A DNA stretch of 64,000 bases from Phoronis australis (lineage: Eukaryota > Phoronida > Phoronidae), in assembly GCA_002633005.1 (NCBI GenBank), contig NMRA01000224.1, positions 317,072 through 381,071 of the forward strand, given 5' to 3'. The position numbers and the translations under genes are program-made. Shown one piece after another: positions 12,301-27,300 of the stretch. The notes under the pieces were generated by a model, which worked only from the letters and a program-made list of their open reading frames with translations, was not told the DNA's origin and ran no database searches. Each line of letters begins with the position of its first letter. The stretch's first letter is position 1.

Positions 12301-15300
12301 AAAGAACAACTTCCGCTTTTCGAGGTGAACGTCGTCTGCAACGCCGCAGTAAGAAAGGAATTTGCCGCGGAAATTTTATATCAAATCCGATTTTTTTACG
12401 CGGAAATATAAAAAAAGCGGAAAGCACATTTGAAAAAAGCGGAAATCCGCGTTTCCGCGGAAAATTCCAAGCCCTGTAAGTTGAACTGGTATAGGTTGGA
12501 TTACTTTCTCACACAAACAGAGCAAACTGGAAATAACCTTCAACTGCAGAGCCAAGGTCTTAAAATAAAACCATATCCGTTTGGATCAAGGCTCAGGACA
12601 TTTCAATAGCGAAAGCCAGTAAGTTGACGGATACCAGACCCTGTTTAGGCATAAGTAACATTATACCTCATTTTAACATTTGAAACAAAGTGATGACCAG
12701 CTACACTCACTAACTCTCAAAAGTTTGGAGCAACTCCTGAGCCTGCTTAATGAGCAAGCGAGACCAACACTTGCCACGAGTTGAGTGGATGTCTATAGGA
12801 AAGACCAACCCAACTTTGACACAGAGAGGGAATGATTTAGGCTGAGTAATGACTTTGTCTCCCAGGGACTGTGCACAGGCTGGTGGCACCAACGGTGTTG
12901 GGCAAAATCACTACAAGGTTAGTGTTCTTTCCTAATTGCTGTATCCAAGTTTTGTGGATAAGGCAGCTGAAATTCAAATGAAAATGAATTTTTTGTATGT
13001 TACACATCAAATCGAATCACAATATTTGATGCAGATACTGAAAATCACCTAAGCCACGGTACCTGCATTCTCCAACAATGATCACGGTCAAAATTTTCCG
13101 GGGATGATTCAAGATCAATTTTTTCTACGACTGATTGTTAGAGGCAGGATGCAATTAAACCTGGTTTTAGGGATTTCTTGTACCTGGCTCAGAGAACACA
13201 ATTTGTTTCAATGTACAACCAGTGCAAAAAAATTCAGTTTGCATTGAATTAAAGTCGTCTTGTTTGACAAATTTGGGTCCAGGAACTTGAAAAGGAAGTC
13301 CCAGGTGTTCAGACCAGATAGACTACTGTTGTACCACTCTTACAGTGTATAACAGTCAGTGTTAGTGTAGATCAACTCACCGCCTGGCTGGTCAACATGC
13401 ATGAAGACGACCTCTTCAGACATGTCCATAATGGAGTAAAACTGTAACGAGAAAACTTTAATTAGATTTTTTCAGGAAAATCACAACAGTCCTATTTTTG
13501 AATGTCAGCATGCAACAGTGGGATATTTTGAAAACGATTCTTAAGAGAAGTTTGGAGAACAGTGAATAAGGAACAGTACCTGAAAGTTTCACACGAATAC
13601 AATCTGCCATTTCTGAGATAAATATTCTAAAGTCAGCCGAATTTGAACTTTTTTCTAAGGTCCTAATGGGATTTTCTGTAGATAAGCCCACCCAATGAAA
13701 TGCCCATGGGTGTTTATTCCGAAAATTAAGGTGTTACAACGTCTGGTGTCTGTACTATCCAGATAGAGGAGCGTTTATTTGGAAATTGTCCTCTTCGAAC
13801 CCCTCTCAGCATCAACAAATAGCCACAACTTCAGTTTTGTAGAGCATTTATCATTTATTAAAATGAACCAAGTATTGGCGAAGTATGCATTTATTAAAAT
13901 TAAAATTAAAAAACAAAGTTTTATGCAAAAAATCACTCATATTTTCATATCGACTGGGCTTATCTACGGAAAACCCCGGTACATAACCTTTAGCATGCTA
14001 TTACCGAGCATGTTGACTTGTCTAGAAATGTCAGATTTCAACACTAACATACATCCATCTTATTGAAACACATATTACACTTAGATTCACAGGTAGCAAA
14101 ATTCCAAGAATTTTTAAGCTAAACGTCTACATTTAACAACACCCACAATGAGGAATTGACCTATCGCCAGGATTTTGAGTGACGGCTTAACTGACCAATC
14201 AGAACACAGCATTCTTGACACACCTTCATTTCCAAGCCACCATTTTAGCTGCCAAACAACACGTTGTCAGGTAAAGCTTATTGTTTGTTAGTCGACTTTT
14301 CACAAGGTGGTGGAGCTTGTGATAGGCCAATTGGCAAAAGTTAGGAGCATACAAGTGACTCGTACCCTATCTGATGTGAGTGTAGGCAACTGAACAGCAT
14401 TCCAAGTACGTCCTGAGTCTGTCGACACCTTCATGAAACGGTTGAACTGATCCTGTAATGGCAAGATTGGAATGAATCAACACGAGCACGGTCGACCATT
14501 GTTATGGTAATCCAAAGTGGGGCATATTGAGCAAGGATGCCAAACCCCATTTTGTACTTGTTAATAGGCATTACAAAGGACTCTCCCATCCAATTCTTTG
14601 AAAAAATAATGCTCTGTAACCCTCGACAATACTACAAGATTTTGGAGGGAAATTGAAAACTAATTCACTGTCTACTAAACGGGCAAGCGTGACCTACGCA
14701 TTTGGTGAATTACTCCGCAACTGTGTCGAAAGTCTATACACCAAGAACCATAATAGCCAATCCATGTCATAGCGAGTATGAATTTTTAGCTCATTCCTGC
14801 CTTTATTTTTCGAGATTGACACCAATGATGCATTAGCAGGTGATGGAACGAGGACTGGTGGAAATGATCAAAACAGGATTTAGCATGATCCTTAAAATGG
14901 ATTGGCGACCAAAGTGTAGAGTGACTCTGAATGGAGAATATTCATGAAGAACTGGTGACTTATAGAATGGGACACATCAGGAAGATTTTTGAAGAACTGG
15001 TGACTTATAGAATAGGTCACAGCCGGAACATTCTTGAAAACTGGTGACTTATAGAATGCTTCGCACAAGGCATAGAATGAAACCGCTAGCTATGGCAAAC
15101 AATTAATGGAGTACACAATAGCAAACGACAGGAAAGTACAGTCAAAGCCAACTGCAAACACCTACATACCTGCCCTGTGGAGGCGAACAGAAATCGACCT
15201 TTGACCTGGAAGCTGAAAACTTTATCGTGTACTCTACGCCAGGCATCGGCTCCAGTGCCAAACGAGTCCGTGCAGTCCAAGTAGAAGTCATTATGTTCTA

Positions 15301-18300
15301 TGACTAAAACAGAATAACATGTTACAATTCGGTACTCATACACCATGACAAAAGACTGGCCTGACATGTTCTATGACCCACTAGACACCAGCTGTTTAAA
15401 TCTAGGTCGCATCCCAGTACATAACCTGACCCTCGTTGTTGCATAACTGATGTGCTTTCAAGCATTCTTTTTTCCTTTCCACTCCACTGACCAAGGGCAC
15501 TGACTGGAACGGGTGACCTATCTTATAGATATTCACAGCAAACCGTTGCATTGTATTTTACTTTAAAAGCATGACAACGAATTTCAGTTGAAGGCCAGTG
15601 TTCACTATGAAGTTGTTTTACAGGCAACTAAGCTTGAAGTTGTTTTACAGGCAACTAAACTCTCTGCTGAAGAAGGCACTAACAATTAATGTATTGCATT
15701 GCATTTTTCTATACTAAATGTTTGTAAACACGGTTCTCTAATAAAGCAGTTTTCTCATAATTTTAAAGCAGTGTTCTCACTACACAGGATACATACATGT
15801 TACAGCAGTGTTATCACTACAGAAGATACACACATTTTAAAGCTGTGTTCTCACTACACAGGATAAACACATTTTAAAGCAGTGTTCTCACTACAGAGGA
15901 AACATACAATTTAAAGAGGCTTTAAACCCGTAATCCACCATAAAAACAACTTTTAAGTTAGACCACTTACTTTTACGAGATGGTCTCAAATTGTTCCTTA
16001 AAGTGGAACGTGCACATTAATTCCTTATCTCTGTGATTGGTTGGCCAAATTCGTTAAAAACACACCATATAGCAACGATGTGAATATGAAGTACTGGTAA
16101 AGTTGCCAAATGTTTTTAAGGATAGATGCGCTGCAAATCACTCAACTGTGTCCAGTAAGTATCGTGACATGGTGTTGGGGAATAACACTGCATGATGCGA
16201 TATATGTGAGCCCGCAAGGTATGTCATTAGTTCAAAGGTCACCTATTTGCAGATTTTTTTGTTTTCTTTTCACCTTTACAAGTTGTCAATGAGTACAACA
16301 GCACTTTGTTTAGCGTAGATGGTGTTCAAACAGCATTGTCATTCAAAGATTCTTTTACATTTTAGGATCACGCAAAAACATCTTTAATGGTCAAATTAGA
16401 GGTGACTTCTGGGGCCCGTTCCAACAAAACTGACTTAGCTAAGACAATTCCTAAATTTTACTAACTTTTAAAATAAAAGTTCAATTTGTCTCAAAATCAT
16501 TTCAAGAAAGAGATGTTAAGCTTGATTTAAGTGTTTGACGTACGTTTTGGCTTAATTTTGATGAATTTACCAGATATGGAAGTTTCAAAGTTTGGAAGTT
16601 AAGACAAATCTTAGACTTAAGTCAATAATGAACTTAAGTCAGTTTCTTGGAACGGGCCCCTGGACTTTAAAGATTTGACAGGATCACAAGATGGCATGAC
16701 AAGTGGCGGACAGTAATATAATGCAATCAGCATGATCTCATTCACGTAGGCAACATCTCTATGGCGGTACGTGACCTAAATTAAAAATATGTTCTGTTTG
16801 AAGGAGCGCGGGTTTGTAGCAGTTCCAAATATAATGCTAAACATGTAAATAAAACTAAACCAAAAGGAATTCAAATAACATTGACTAGTTTATCTTTAAT
16901 GGTCTCAAAACTGTTGGTGTAATACGGAATGCAATTAATGCCTATTTTCATTGACTACATGTAAATTTGGTTCCTACAATGCAAACTACTACGACCACAA
17001 TGACATCACCAATTATAAAATTTAATAAATGGCTATATTTCATTTCCTTACTTTCAAAGCATTTGACATCACTGTGAAAAAGTTAAATAAGATAAATCAA
17101 ACAGCTAAAAACAGCACCACACTGTGTTTAATATACCAGTAATTCTTCACTTATTTAGTGAACAATATGGCTGACAAATGAAATTCTATTTTGTCGAATT
17201 TCTCAAAAATATAGATTTACAAAACTTCAGTTTATCATTATAAAGCATGGTTTGTACTATCCAGATGTCACAAAACAACTTTTGGTAAATTGTCATTATT
17301 TACAGTGATGAAAGTAATATTCCTTTGAAAAATGAAACAAATGACTTTGGAAATCATTTCTGTGTGAAAAAATCCTGAATTACAATACAACCATCAACTT
17401 TCAGTTATTTATTTTGCGCTCTTGCAGTGACACAATATCACACGAGTATGCCACATCATGTATCATTTGAAGTCCTTGTTTGTTTGACATGATATCAAGA
17501 CCATCTCCAGTATCACCATGGCTACCTGGATAGCTCAATACGTAGAAGCCCATTGAAGAAAGGCTTTGAGATACTTACGATCCTGAAGACTGGCACCTTT
17601 CACCAGCTTAGGCGAAGTCTGGACATAGATTGTACCCTGCTTGTTTTCACTGGGATTCTCCATGTCATCGTGCCTGTAACAAGGACAGTGAACTATCATT
17701 AATTTAGGGCACAACATGGCGGACAAGTGAAATTTACGTTTTATGTTTTTTTCATAAAAGGACAGTGGCACCAAATAAAAGGCTAGCCAATTTTAAATTA
17801 AATACTATAAAACTACTGTGTGAAAATGTTTTTTGAAACTCTGGGAAGTCACCGCAACGTTAGAAGCCTTTGAAAATAAAAAAAAGACAATTTGGCAATT
17901 GTTTCATCTGAAATTTGTAAGATTTTATTATGCAAAGGTAACTAAACACCTCAAGAGTGGCTAATTACTAACTAACATATAAGTGAACTTATAAGAAACT
18001 TAAAGTAGAACTTGCATACTAATTCCTCATTTTTGTGACTGCCTGGCCAACTTAGTTACAAACACAACATATAGCGACGATGTGAATAAGAAGTAGGTTG
18101 AAAATTGCCGAAAATATTTAAAAACGAGTTTCGTGGTGGAAATGATCCGCCGCAAATCACTGAACCGTGTCCAGTAAGTATCGTGACGTGGTGCTGGGGA
18201 ATAACAATGCATCATGCGGGCTATGTGAGGTCGGATATTTGTAGAATAGTTTTCACATTTACCAGATGCCAATGAACACAACTGCACTTTGTTTAGTGTA

Positions 18301-21300
18301 GATTATGTTAAAGGAGCACGGTTGTACTACTTTTGTTAAGAGCATGCTAATACATCCTATTCTTTAGCTACATTGGTTCAACTTATAAATAAATGACATT
18401 TCACTACATACAGCTTCTACTTTGCACATAGTATGACAGTGAAGTAGCCAAATTTTGCCCTAAAAAGTCCCAACAAAAACGAAAACAAAGACACATTTCT
18501 TTCAATGTCAACACGATTCATGGTGTATATTAGGGTGATCGAAACTGTAACCCGGAAAAGAAACAGTCCACAAATAAACTCTGCTTGGAAGGAAAACTGG
18601 GAACATTACTGCTGGGAAATGAAAGTACACCATGCAGATTAAATTTAAATTGAAATCTATCAGCGTTTCATTTAATAGGGCAACAGCAAAATCTGTGTTT
18701 TTTCCTCTGAGATTACAGTTTTGTTCTTCAGGAAATATGGGCGAGAAATGTGAGCAGTCACAGTTAAATGCACAAAACTGTTTTCACGATAAATGGATTT
18801 TGTCAGCAAATCTTTGCTCTGGGCAACTTGACAGATTTTTGAACAGGTTGATCCTATGAATCGACATTCCAGCATCTTAGATTTCGTACTACATGTCACT
18901 GACAATCTACCTTGGCTGGTTCGTGTCCTTGATTCAGCATGGTTCAATATCAGAAATATTAACATTAAATGCTCTTGACTGGCAAAATGGGAATTGACAT
19001 GGAATGTCAACTTCAGTTAAAACTACTGTTGAGCTCAGGATAACTAAACACTCCGAGTACTTTGTAAGCAAAAAACATAATCCTATATTCAATGTTTGCA
19101 AGAGATACAGCATCTTTCAGGGAGATGATAATTTTCGTTCAAATTTGTGAAAAAATGTTCTTACAGTTGAGGACTACTTAAGACAAATCAATACATCTCA
19201 AGAACTCTAGCAAGCCTTAGCCTGAGACATGTACTGACAAACACACAGACACAGCTAATGAACAAGGCTACAGATAATGAGCCAACTTACCAGGCAAACT
19301 TGTACACATGCTCGTGAATGAGGGTCCAGGTGCGACCCCCATCTTGCGACAGGTATAACGTCTAGAAAAAATAAAGCCTTGATCATGGCGTTTCTTAAAC
19401 ATAGCCAGGTGATATTCACTGCCTTCAGCAATGACTCAAGAGTAAGAATACAGACCAATGCATACTGACAACATGATTGTTATGTTCTTACACAATCAAT
19501 AAATCAGACAATGAGGAGATTTGTGGCTCAGTGGTTTGAGCTCCGGACTCCCGTTGGTGAGACACGGGTTCGAATCTTGGCTTTACAGGCAGACAATTGA
19601 ACATTACGTAAAAATGTCTCCTACTCTTCTGAGCTCGGTCTTACTAGAGAACACATGCAAGGGGATGAATAAGAGCCTTGATATGATGCGAAAGCGATTT
19701 CTGGGGATGTGCTCGTATTTTTTAATACTTAAGACTGCTTTCAACGACTACGCCCAGCTCAAAATTTCCACCCGTCTTGAGTTTTCCACTTCCATGATGT
19801 TTCCAGGAGAGAATATTCCTTTTCTAAGAGTTAAAGGAGAATGCCACCCAAAAACAACCTAGTTTGTATCGATTGAGATTGAGTAGTTCCACTCGATAAC
19901 AACAAGGACAGTTCTTTTACCAGACACTTGACGGCAGACGGAGGTGTTGAAATTAACCAATGACGTCAGAGGTTCAAATGCAGTCTGTTCAGCAGTTCAC
20001 AACACAGTTACTTGTGTCAGCTTATCACTTGAATTCATCGTTTTACACCAATAAATCATCAAAATTTGATGTAAAACCCTTACAAATGCATCGAGTTATT
20101 GAACAAAAATAAAGTGTTATTTTATTTCGCTGTTACGGATTTTTAAGTATTTGAACGCGCCGTAGTCTATAAAGTTCGGTAGGCCAATTTACCAAGGTCA
20201 CTAGCAGGATTTTGGGGTCTGTTTGGTGATAAATTCCAATTATTCATCCGTGAAATACAGACAGGAGAACATAGCTGTATGTTGTAATTTTAGACATGCG
20301 ATTTTTTCAGTTCTAAACACACAAAACGCTTGCTATCCTGGCCAGTGGCTTGGAACCCGATCATGCCCATCGCGGCCGGACTGAAGACATAAACCAGCCA
20401 AAGTTGGAAACTAAACTTCCAGTCACGAAAAGACTATACTAGTGAGCCAAAGAAAAAATGTGCATGTGATTATTTTGGTGAATTAGCCGCGAAACTGCAA
20501 ATCTACTTACTAGGTCGTCGGGAGCTGCGAAGTCAGGTTACCCTTCCACAGAACCGTCAGGGCAAAAGTTGTAGAGTAACAATGAGTCGAATAATGTATA
20601 TGAATATCTAAATAAAAATTCCCGACCTTAGGATATAAAATCGAGTTATTGCTTCACAACAGCTTTCTGTCAGCAAACACTGAATTAGCATGCGCTCTCA
20701 CACAGCCTCGGTGCCCGGTCAATTAGTTTATTGCATCTAAAGCTGGTAACGCATTGCCGGCTTCTCAAAACATTTGCACTCACAAACACTCCAAGGCATT
20801 ACAATTTGTATCTAATGAGAAGACTTTGTTTCAGTTTTATGTAAGCATTGGTTAGCGTGAGAATAAGTCATTTTGAAAAAGAACGCACGATACTAAATGT
20901 CAATGTGGCAACTTGCAATCCCGACTTAGACGAGTGCTCATCCGACGAAGACTTCACAGGTCTATCGTTAGGTTTCACAGGCTATCAGTTCAAACTGGAA
21001 TACACTGATCAAGAAATAACAGAGGTTCTGTGAACGTGCACAGACAACAGAACATATTAATATTACCGAAAACTGTTTGAATGAGTTGCCATGGTGTCAG
21101 TGAGCTAACGGCACGGTAATGGAAACGACTGACGCTTGCGTTTGCTGCCACGAAATTCCGCAAGTGAAACGCCTTCTTGGAGAAGCGCAGAATGCTTCTT
21201 ACGGACCATACTTATTTTGCAACGTTTTTTAGGACTGAGAAAAAGAACTGGCAAAAACATCCTACACTCAGAGGACCAAACAGAAGCCTCACGAATGAGT

Positions 21301-24300
21301 CAGTCATCAAACAGGTTATATAAAACGTTATGTTCTCACGCCTTGGATTATTTGTAATTGTTTAGGTTTTCATAGCCAAGCACAATTCTTCATAATCAAA
21401 AACAGATCAACAACCGACCCGACGAAATGCAGGCCACTGACAGACACGGAGAAGTTTCACGGCCTCATACTTGATATTAATGGCGTACTTTTCATTCTTC
21501 ATTACCGCGAGCCACTTCCGAAGCATTATGGGCTCTCTCAAAAAAATGATACTCGCTTTTCTCGCAGCTTCGTAGTTCGCACAAGCGAGAACGATACACC
21601 ACACCATAGCGGCACTCACTCTGCAGAAGAACCACTGATATCACTACGTTGTTTCTCACCTTCCTCACAGGTTAACACGACACCTCTCCGCGAGGTAAGA
21701 TCTACCGTATACGAGATGTGGATACAGACCGATTAAGGCAGTAAAAGACTGATTAAATCGGGTGGCATCCTCCTTTAAGTCTCCCATAAATAAGCAAGCA
21801 GTCATAAAATTGATGTCCTGGTAGTAATACCACACTGACTCAGTAAGTGTTGCCATGATAGCAATATCAGACTGACTAAGAAAGTGTTGCCATGGTAGTA
21901 ATATCAGATTGACTCAGTAAGTGCTGCAATGGTAGCAATAGCGTACTGACTTGGTAAGTGTAGCCATGGCAGAAATACCAGACTTATTCAGTAAGTAGTC
22001 CCATCCTAAAGAGTGCATTTAGTACAGCCGAGACTATGATGGCAGTTACACACAATCCCTTTACATCTGTCAGAATAACTTACGAAATGTTGAAGTGAAT
22101 GGGCCAGCATGTACTTGGAATCCTTTGGATGGAAATCGATGCCATCTACCAACATGAACGGGAGGTGGTATGGACCCGTGAAGTCATCGCCGCCATTTTC
22201 GGTTATGAAGACGTCGGAGGTTGTCGTCTCTGTGTACACGACTATAATGACCTGATGTAGTACAAAGAGACAATACAATACAACGTAATTCAGTACAATA
22301 CATCAATTTAATACTATACAAGAATATGCAAAACGAGCAGCAATACCTGACAACTTTCACACTAAACACAATGGAGAGCTGTGATTGGTTGTCCCAGTTT
22401 TACACAGTATGCATCAACCAATACTCATTACTCAAGAACAGTTATTTAGCATAGCGTCAAGTGGTATTTGCGGGTGTTCAAATTTGACAGCTGATCGACT
22501 GATGGAGTTGCTTTTGGGGATTTTCGATATGATATTGGTGATTTTAGGACTTCAAATCCCAATCAAGGTCGAGATACCGTGAGTGACAGCCTCGCCACTT
22601 AATTATCATCCACTTTTATTCCCCAAGGAATGACTTTTTGAACTATTTTTGAAATTTAGATTAAAAAAAAAACACCTCAATTATTGTTACTTCAAATGGC
22701 CCAGCAATGGTCTATAAAGTGGAAACAACAGAAATGTGACACAAATCATTGAAACTGGTAGTTGAAATTTACTGGTAATATGGTAGTAACTACCAACAGG
22801 GGGCGTGCACTTTGAGAACCAGATTTATTCACAGTATAACAGGTAATGAACTGGTTCATGAAATTCAGGAGCCCCCAAGCCCGAGTGGCTGGTGTCAGTA
22901 ATCTAATACCCGAGAGTATTACCCCAGTACCACAGGGAATATTTCCATTCAGCTGCCCGTCATATGCTCAGGGGCGACACAGGAAGGATCACTCTTCTAG
23001 GAAAAACTAAAAATATTTTCCAGACTTAAACATGGAGTGAGGTCAAATTTTGAGGAACTTTTGATGGCATTAGTCTTCAAGCAAAGCAAGCTTACGAACT
23101 AACTTTACTAGCACATGACTACTTACGTGTAGAGGATTGTAGTTGTTCTTTAGTAAACCGTTGTCTTTCCTAATAAGCCTGTCGTTTACTTTGCTGTTTA
23201 TCAGTGTAAACGTCCTCCCATCATCTTTGCTGGAAACATTTCAAACAAGATTTGAAATACAATTAGGCAAACACAACAAAGACATCAAAGGGTGAAACTT
23301 GAAATTCATTACACTTAAACTGACATTATGGATTCCACCACCACGGTCCACTCCAAAATAATCAACAGAAAAAAAATTACACAAACAGAAGACATGTCTA
23401 CTGCCTTCTAAGTTGAATCAAAATAAATTTGCATCCATCACCTACGACTACGACTACTTGTACTTGTTATACCCAACACACCAGCTTTTGATAGAAGGAA
23501 ACTGCAGACCACTCAAGGGTGCAGTCACTACGGCTTATCACCTTCGCCAGTGAAAAACAGCTCCCCAACAGGGTCACCCTGAAGTCCTAGATAGGGTCAC
23601 CATGTGCTCCCTGTCAGGGTAACGCTCAGATCTCCGACAAGGTTACAAAGGTCCACGACAGGGTCACCATTAAGCTACCAGACAGGGGTACTACAAGGTC
23701 CCAAACAGGGTCACCCTGAGGTCTCTCATCAGGTGCGAGGACACACTAACCTGTGGTACAGCGATGAGGGTTGGGCGAGTACACCAAAGAACTCCTGGGT
23801 CACAGCTACTAAGATTCTCTGCAATCAAAAAACGTTTAGCTGACTGTTGAACAATACAAGGCTTGCGCACAACGTATACAGGTGCACATCCAAAGGGGAT
23901 CAGCAGGTCCGCATCAACCCTGTTCGGCCATTGTAGGACCACAAAGAGCCTGATATGTTTATCCACTGTGAGACCCCCTCTTCACATGAGCCTGGGTCCG
24001 CACATGATAGTATGATGTTTAATGCTTGTTACATTATTGCATTACAAGTGTTCTCCCTACATATAACCAAACATGGCGCTGCACCATGTGTGACATGGTG
24101 TTGCACCATGTTTGGAAACCTTGAACCATGTCTGAGAAATCCTGAGTCATGCTTAAAATCTTAAGCCATGTTTGACAAGCCAGAGTTACAAAACAAATGG
24201 TTGAAACAGTGTTGCATATTTGGTACTTACTTCTATTATTTCACAGTGAAAATGATAGTGACATGCTCACTGACTGAAACATTACGTAAGCGATAGCTGC

Positions 24301-27300
24301 TTTCATGAATTAACAGAAAAAAATTAGAATATTCACAAAAACGGGATGAGGAATTTGTCCAATGTTTGAATATTTCTGCTCAGGGAGAACCATGATTACT
24401 CACACACTATTATTTTAAAATGTTATTTTTAATTCGATGTAAAAACCAATCAATAGTACATATAAACACAGACCATACATGAGCTGGGCCTGCAGGCTAT
24501 ATTCCTATGGCTGCAGAAGGCAGCTTTCAACTTCAGAGACAATCTAACCCATGACTACAAGAACAATGGACTCAGGATTTCTGCTAAAAAATAGACAATC
24601 CATTCCCAAAACCCTGTTCATTTTCAATATGCAGTCAATATGTGTCGAGAACAGACATAATGCATGGTGCATTCTGGGTTTAACTTTAATTGCTGTTAAA
24701 ATCAAACAACAATAAAGTCCAGCTGGTCACAAGAAAGAAACAGGAAGCGCAACAATGACACACTAGAAAGAAACAGGAAGCGCAAAAATGACATCAACAA
24801 AAATGAGGTGGAATTATTGGGTAACAAACTTTTATTTCTTGAAGTGCATTTTAACACAGTTCGGTAAATAAAATATCAAATAGAATTTACACTTATTTGC
24901 CCCAATTGTGTACCACCACTGGAGTGAGATGCACAATTCTTCAAAGCCTATTCACTTTTCATCGCAATGCCACAACAAGAACTCAAAACGGGATAAAAAA
25001 TCAGCGAGTAATTAATAGCTAATGTCATCAAAGCTGCCGCTAACAGTCTTATGCTGAAAAACCAATATCAAGAAAAGATCAAGCCCACTACTTTTAATAT
25101 CAGGGTCACGTATCAGTATCAGCCTGCGAGGCCAACCCTAAATACGAAGCCACCTGCTACAGAAAATTAACATGATCTGGCACACAGGGAAGATTACGGC
25201 GATTTATCAGTCTAATAAAGATCTGTAATTAAAATACGGTGAGCCCACCAGGCTGTAATGCAATAGAGAACGCAGGTAGCTCAATGAGTGGTGTCACACA
25301 CCAAGGTAAGGTCACTAAGGTGTAACGGTATTCACTTCATGTAAAGCAATACTAACAAAAACACATTCAACCCTGACTGAAACAGAGGATCCTTACTTTT
25401 TAATTTTGAAATCATCAACCTATATGAATTCTGCGCAGTTAAGCACAAATACATATCTAATTACAAATTGGTGCAAATAACAAGTGGAAAAACTTACCCC
25501 ATTGTTCTGTCCAGCCCATACCACCGCCATATTAGTTTTGGTTTCATTAACAAACCGAGTCTGCAAAAACAGATCCTGTTATATAGAGGGTGCAATAGAC
25601 AATGCACTGACAATCTGCTACGTCCACTATCACAGATCAAATTTGATCGTCTAAATCATATGAACAACATCCCCACTTGACGTGCATACCACCAACAGTA
25701 AGAGACGAAGAAAAGATTGCAGTGTTTTGAAAAATTATTATTTTAGCCCAACATGGCAGCACTTCACTTATTATGCACAAAAATAATTGCTAAAATTGTC
25801 ATTTTTCTATTTTTCAAAGACTGATTACTTTAAAAAAAATAATTACCAACTCTACCAAATTTTGTTTTATGACACCTGCACATTAGACAACACCTGGTCC
25901 CTCGGCTAGCTGGCTAGGGGCTACAATACTACAATACTTCCCATTGTTTTCTGTACTAATTTTGGTCCGTGTATTTTAAATGGGGAGCAGGCGAAATCCG
26001 CTCACCAACTAAGAGGTTTTCACCTCATCAAAACACATTCTAAACTTAAAACTATGACTTAAAACAAGCGCTTACTTTCTTCAGTGATCCTTTCTGGTTC
26101 AATACATATCTTCGAAGAAGCACGGCTACGAGAATTACGATGCATTTGGCGCAGAATTCCAACTTCACTTTTTTGGTTACCAGTAACTTTTCAGCACGCG
26201 CGATATAACCATAAAGTATTTGAACAGTCGTCATGCGAGTTAGGCAAGGACTAGCAGGAGACTGAATGAAGTGTGTGACACAGTGTAATTTGTGAGATTT
26301 TTGTCCCTTGGATTTTTGTTCGTCAACAGGTGTGATAACTTCCTCAAACTGGCAACTGGTGAGGGAAGCTCGAGTGAAGCGCAACAAATTTTCATGGATA
26401 TGTTCAAATTACGTTGACTAAATTGACTCCAGAGTCATGGTATGTGTTAATTGCAACTCCATGTACATATGGTCGCGTATATGCACGTTTCATTCGATTT
26501 ATTTACTGTTTGTGAGATGAATAACTTTTTATGGGGGGGGGGTACTATCACCCCCTGTATGCCTGTGGCATTCAAGGCGATGTAATTGACTAGACTAAGG
26601 TATGCAAAATTCTAACAACCTGAGGGAGTGAGGCTGGCTACTCCTACAATAGTACAGTACTGTTCGGATATAGCGGTCCCTGATTTTGAGAACCAGACGA
26701 TGACTGAATAAGGGGTCTGTTATTCAGTGAATGAAACTGGTTCTCAAAATCAGGGACCGCTTTATGCGACCAGTGCCCCGTAGTGTAGTACTCACTGCTA
26801 CTAGTACTATAAGCAATTATATCGCCCTGATGGATGTCGCAGGCATACAGGGGTGATAGTACATCCCCACAAAAAGTTACGAATTTCAAAATACAGGAAA
26901 TAAAATCTAATGAAACATGCATACATGCACATGGAGTTATAATTAACACATACCATAAGCCTGGAGATGATTCAGTAAAAATAACTTGAACATATCGATG
27001 ATAATCTGTCGCGGTTTGTTCGAGTTTCTTTTACCAGGTGCCATTTTGAGGAAATTACATGAAATCACACATGTTGACGAATAAAAAGTCCAAGGGACAC
27101 AAATCTTACAAATTTCATCTGATACCTTCCCACGCTATTTTGCGCCAGCGTCACACTCTTCACTCAGTCTCGCACTAGCCTTTGCCAAACTCACGTGGCT
27201 CAGTTGAAATATTTTGTGGTTAACGCTCGCGCGCGGTGCAAAAGTAAATAGTTACCAAAAAGTGGAGTTAGAATTCTTCACCAAAGTCACCTTAATTCTC

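Noticed and set aside
19520-19595. tRNA gene
   Set aside because: A and B boxes are present but no proper acceptor stem closes, and the sequence has a SINE body with a second copy at 53430.
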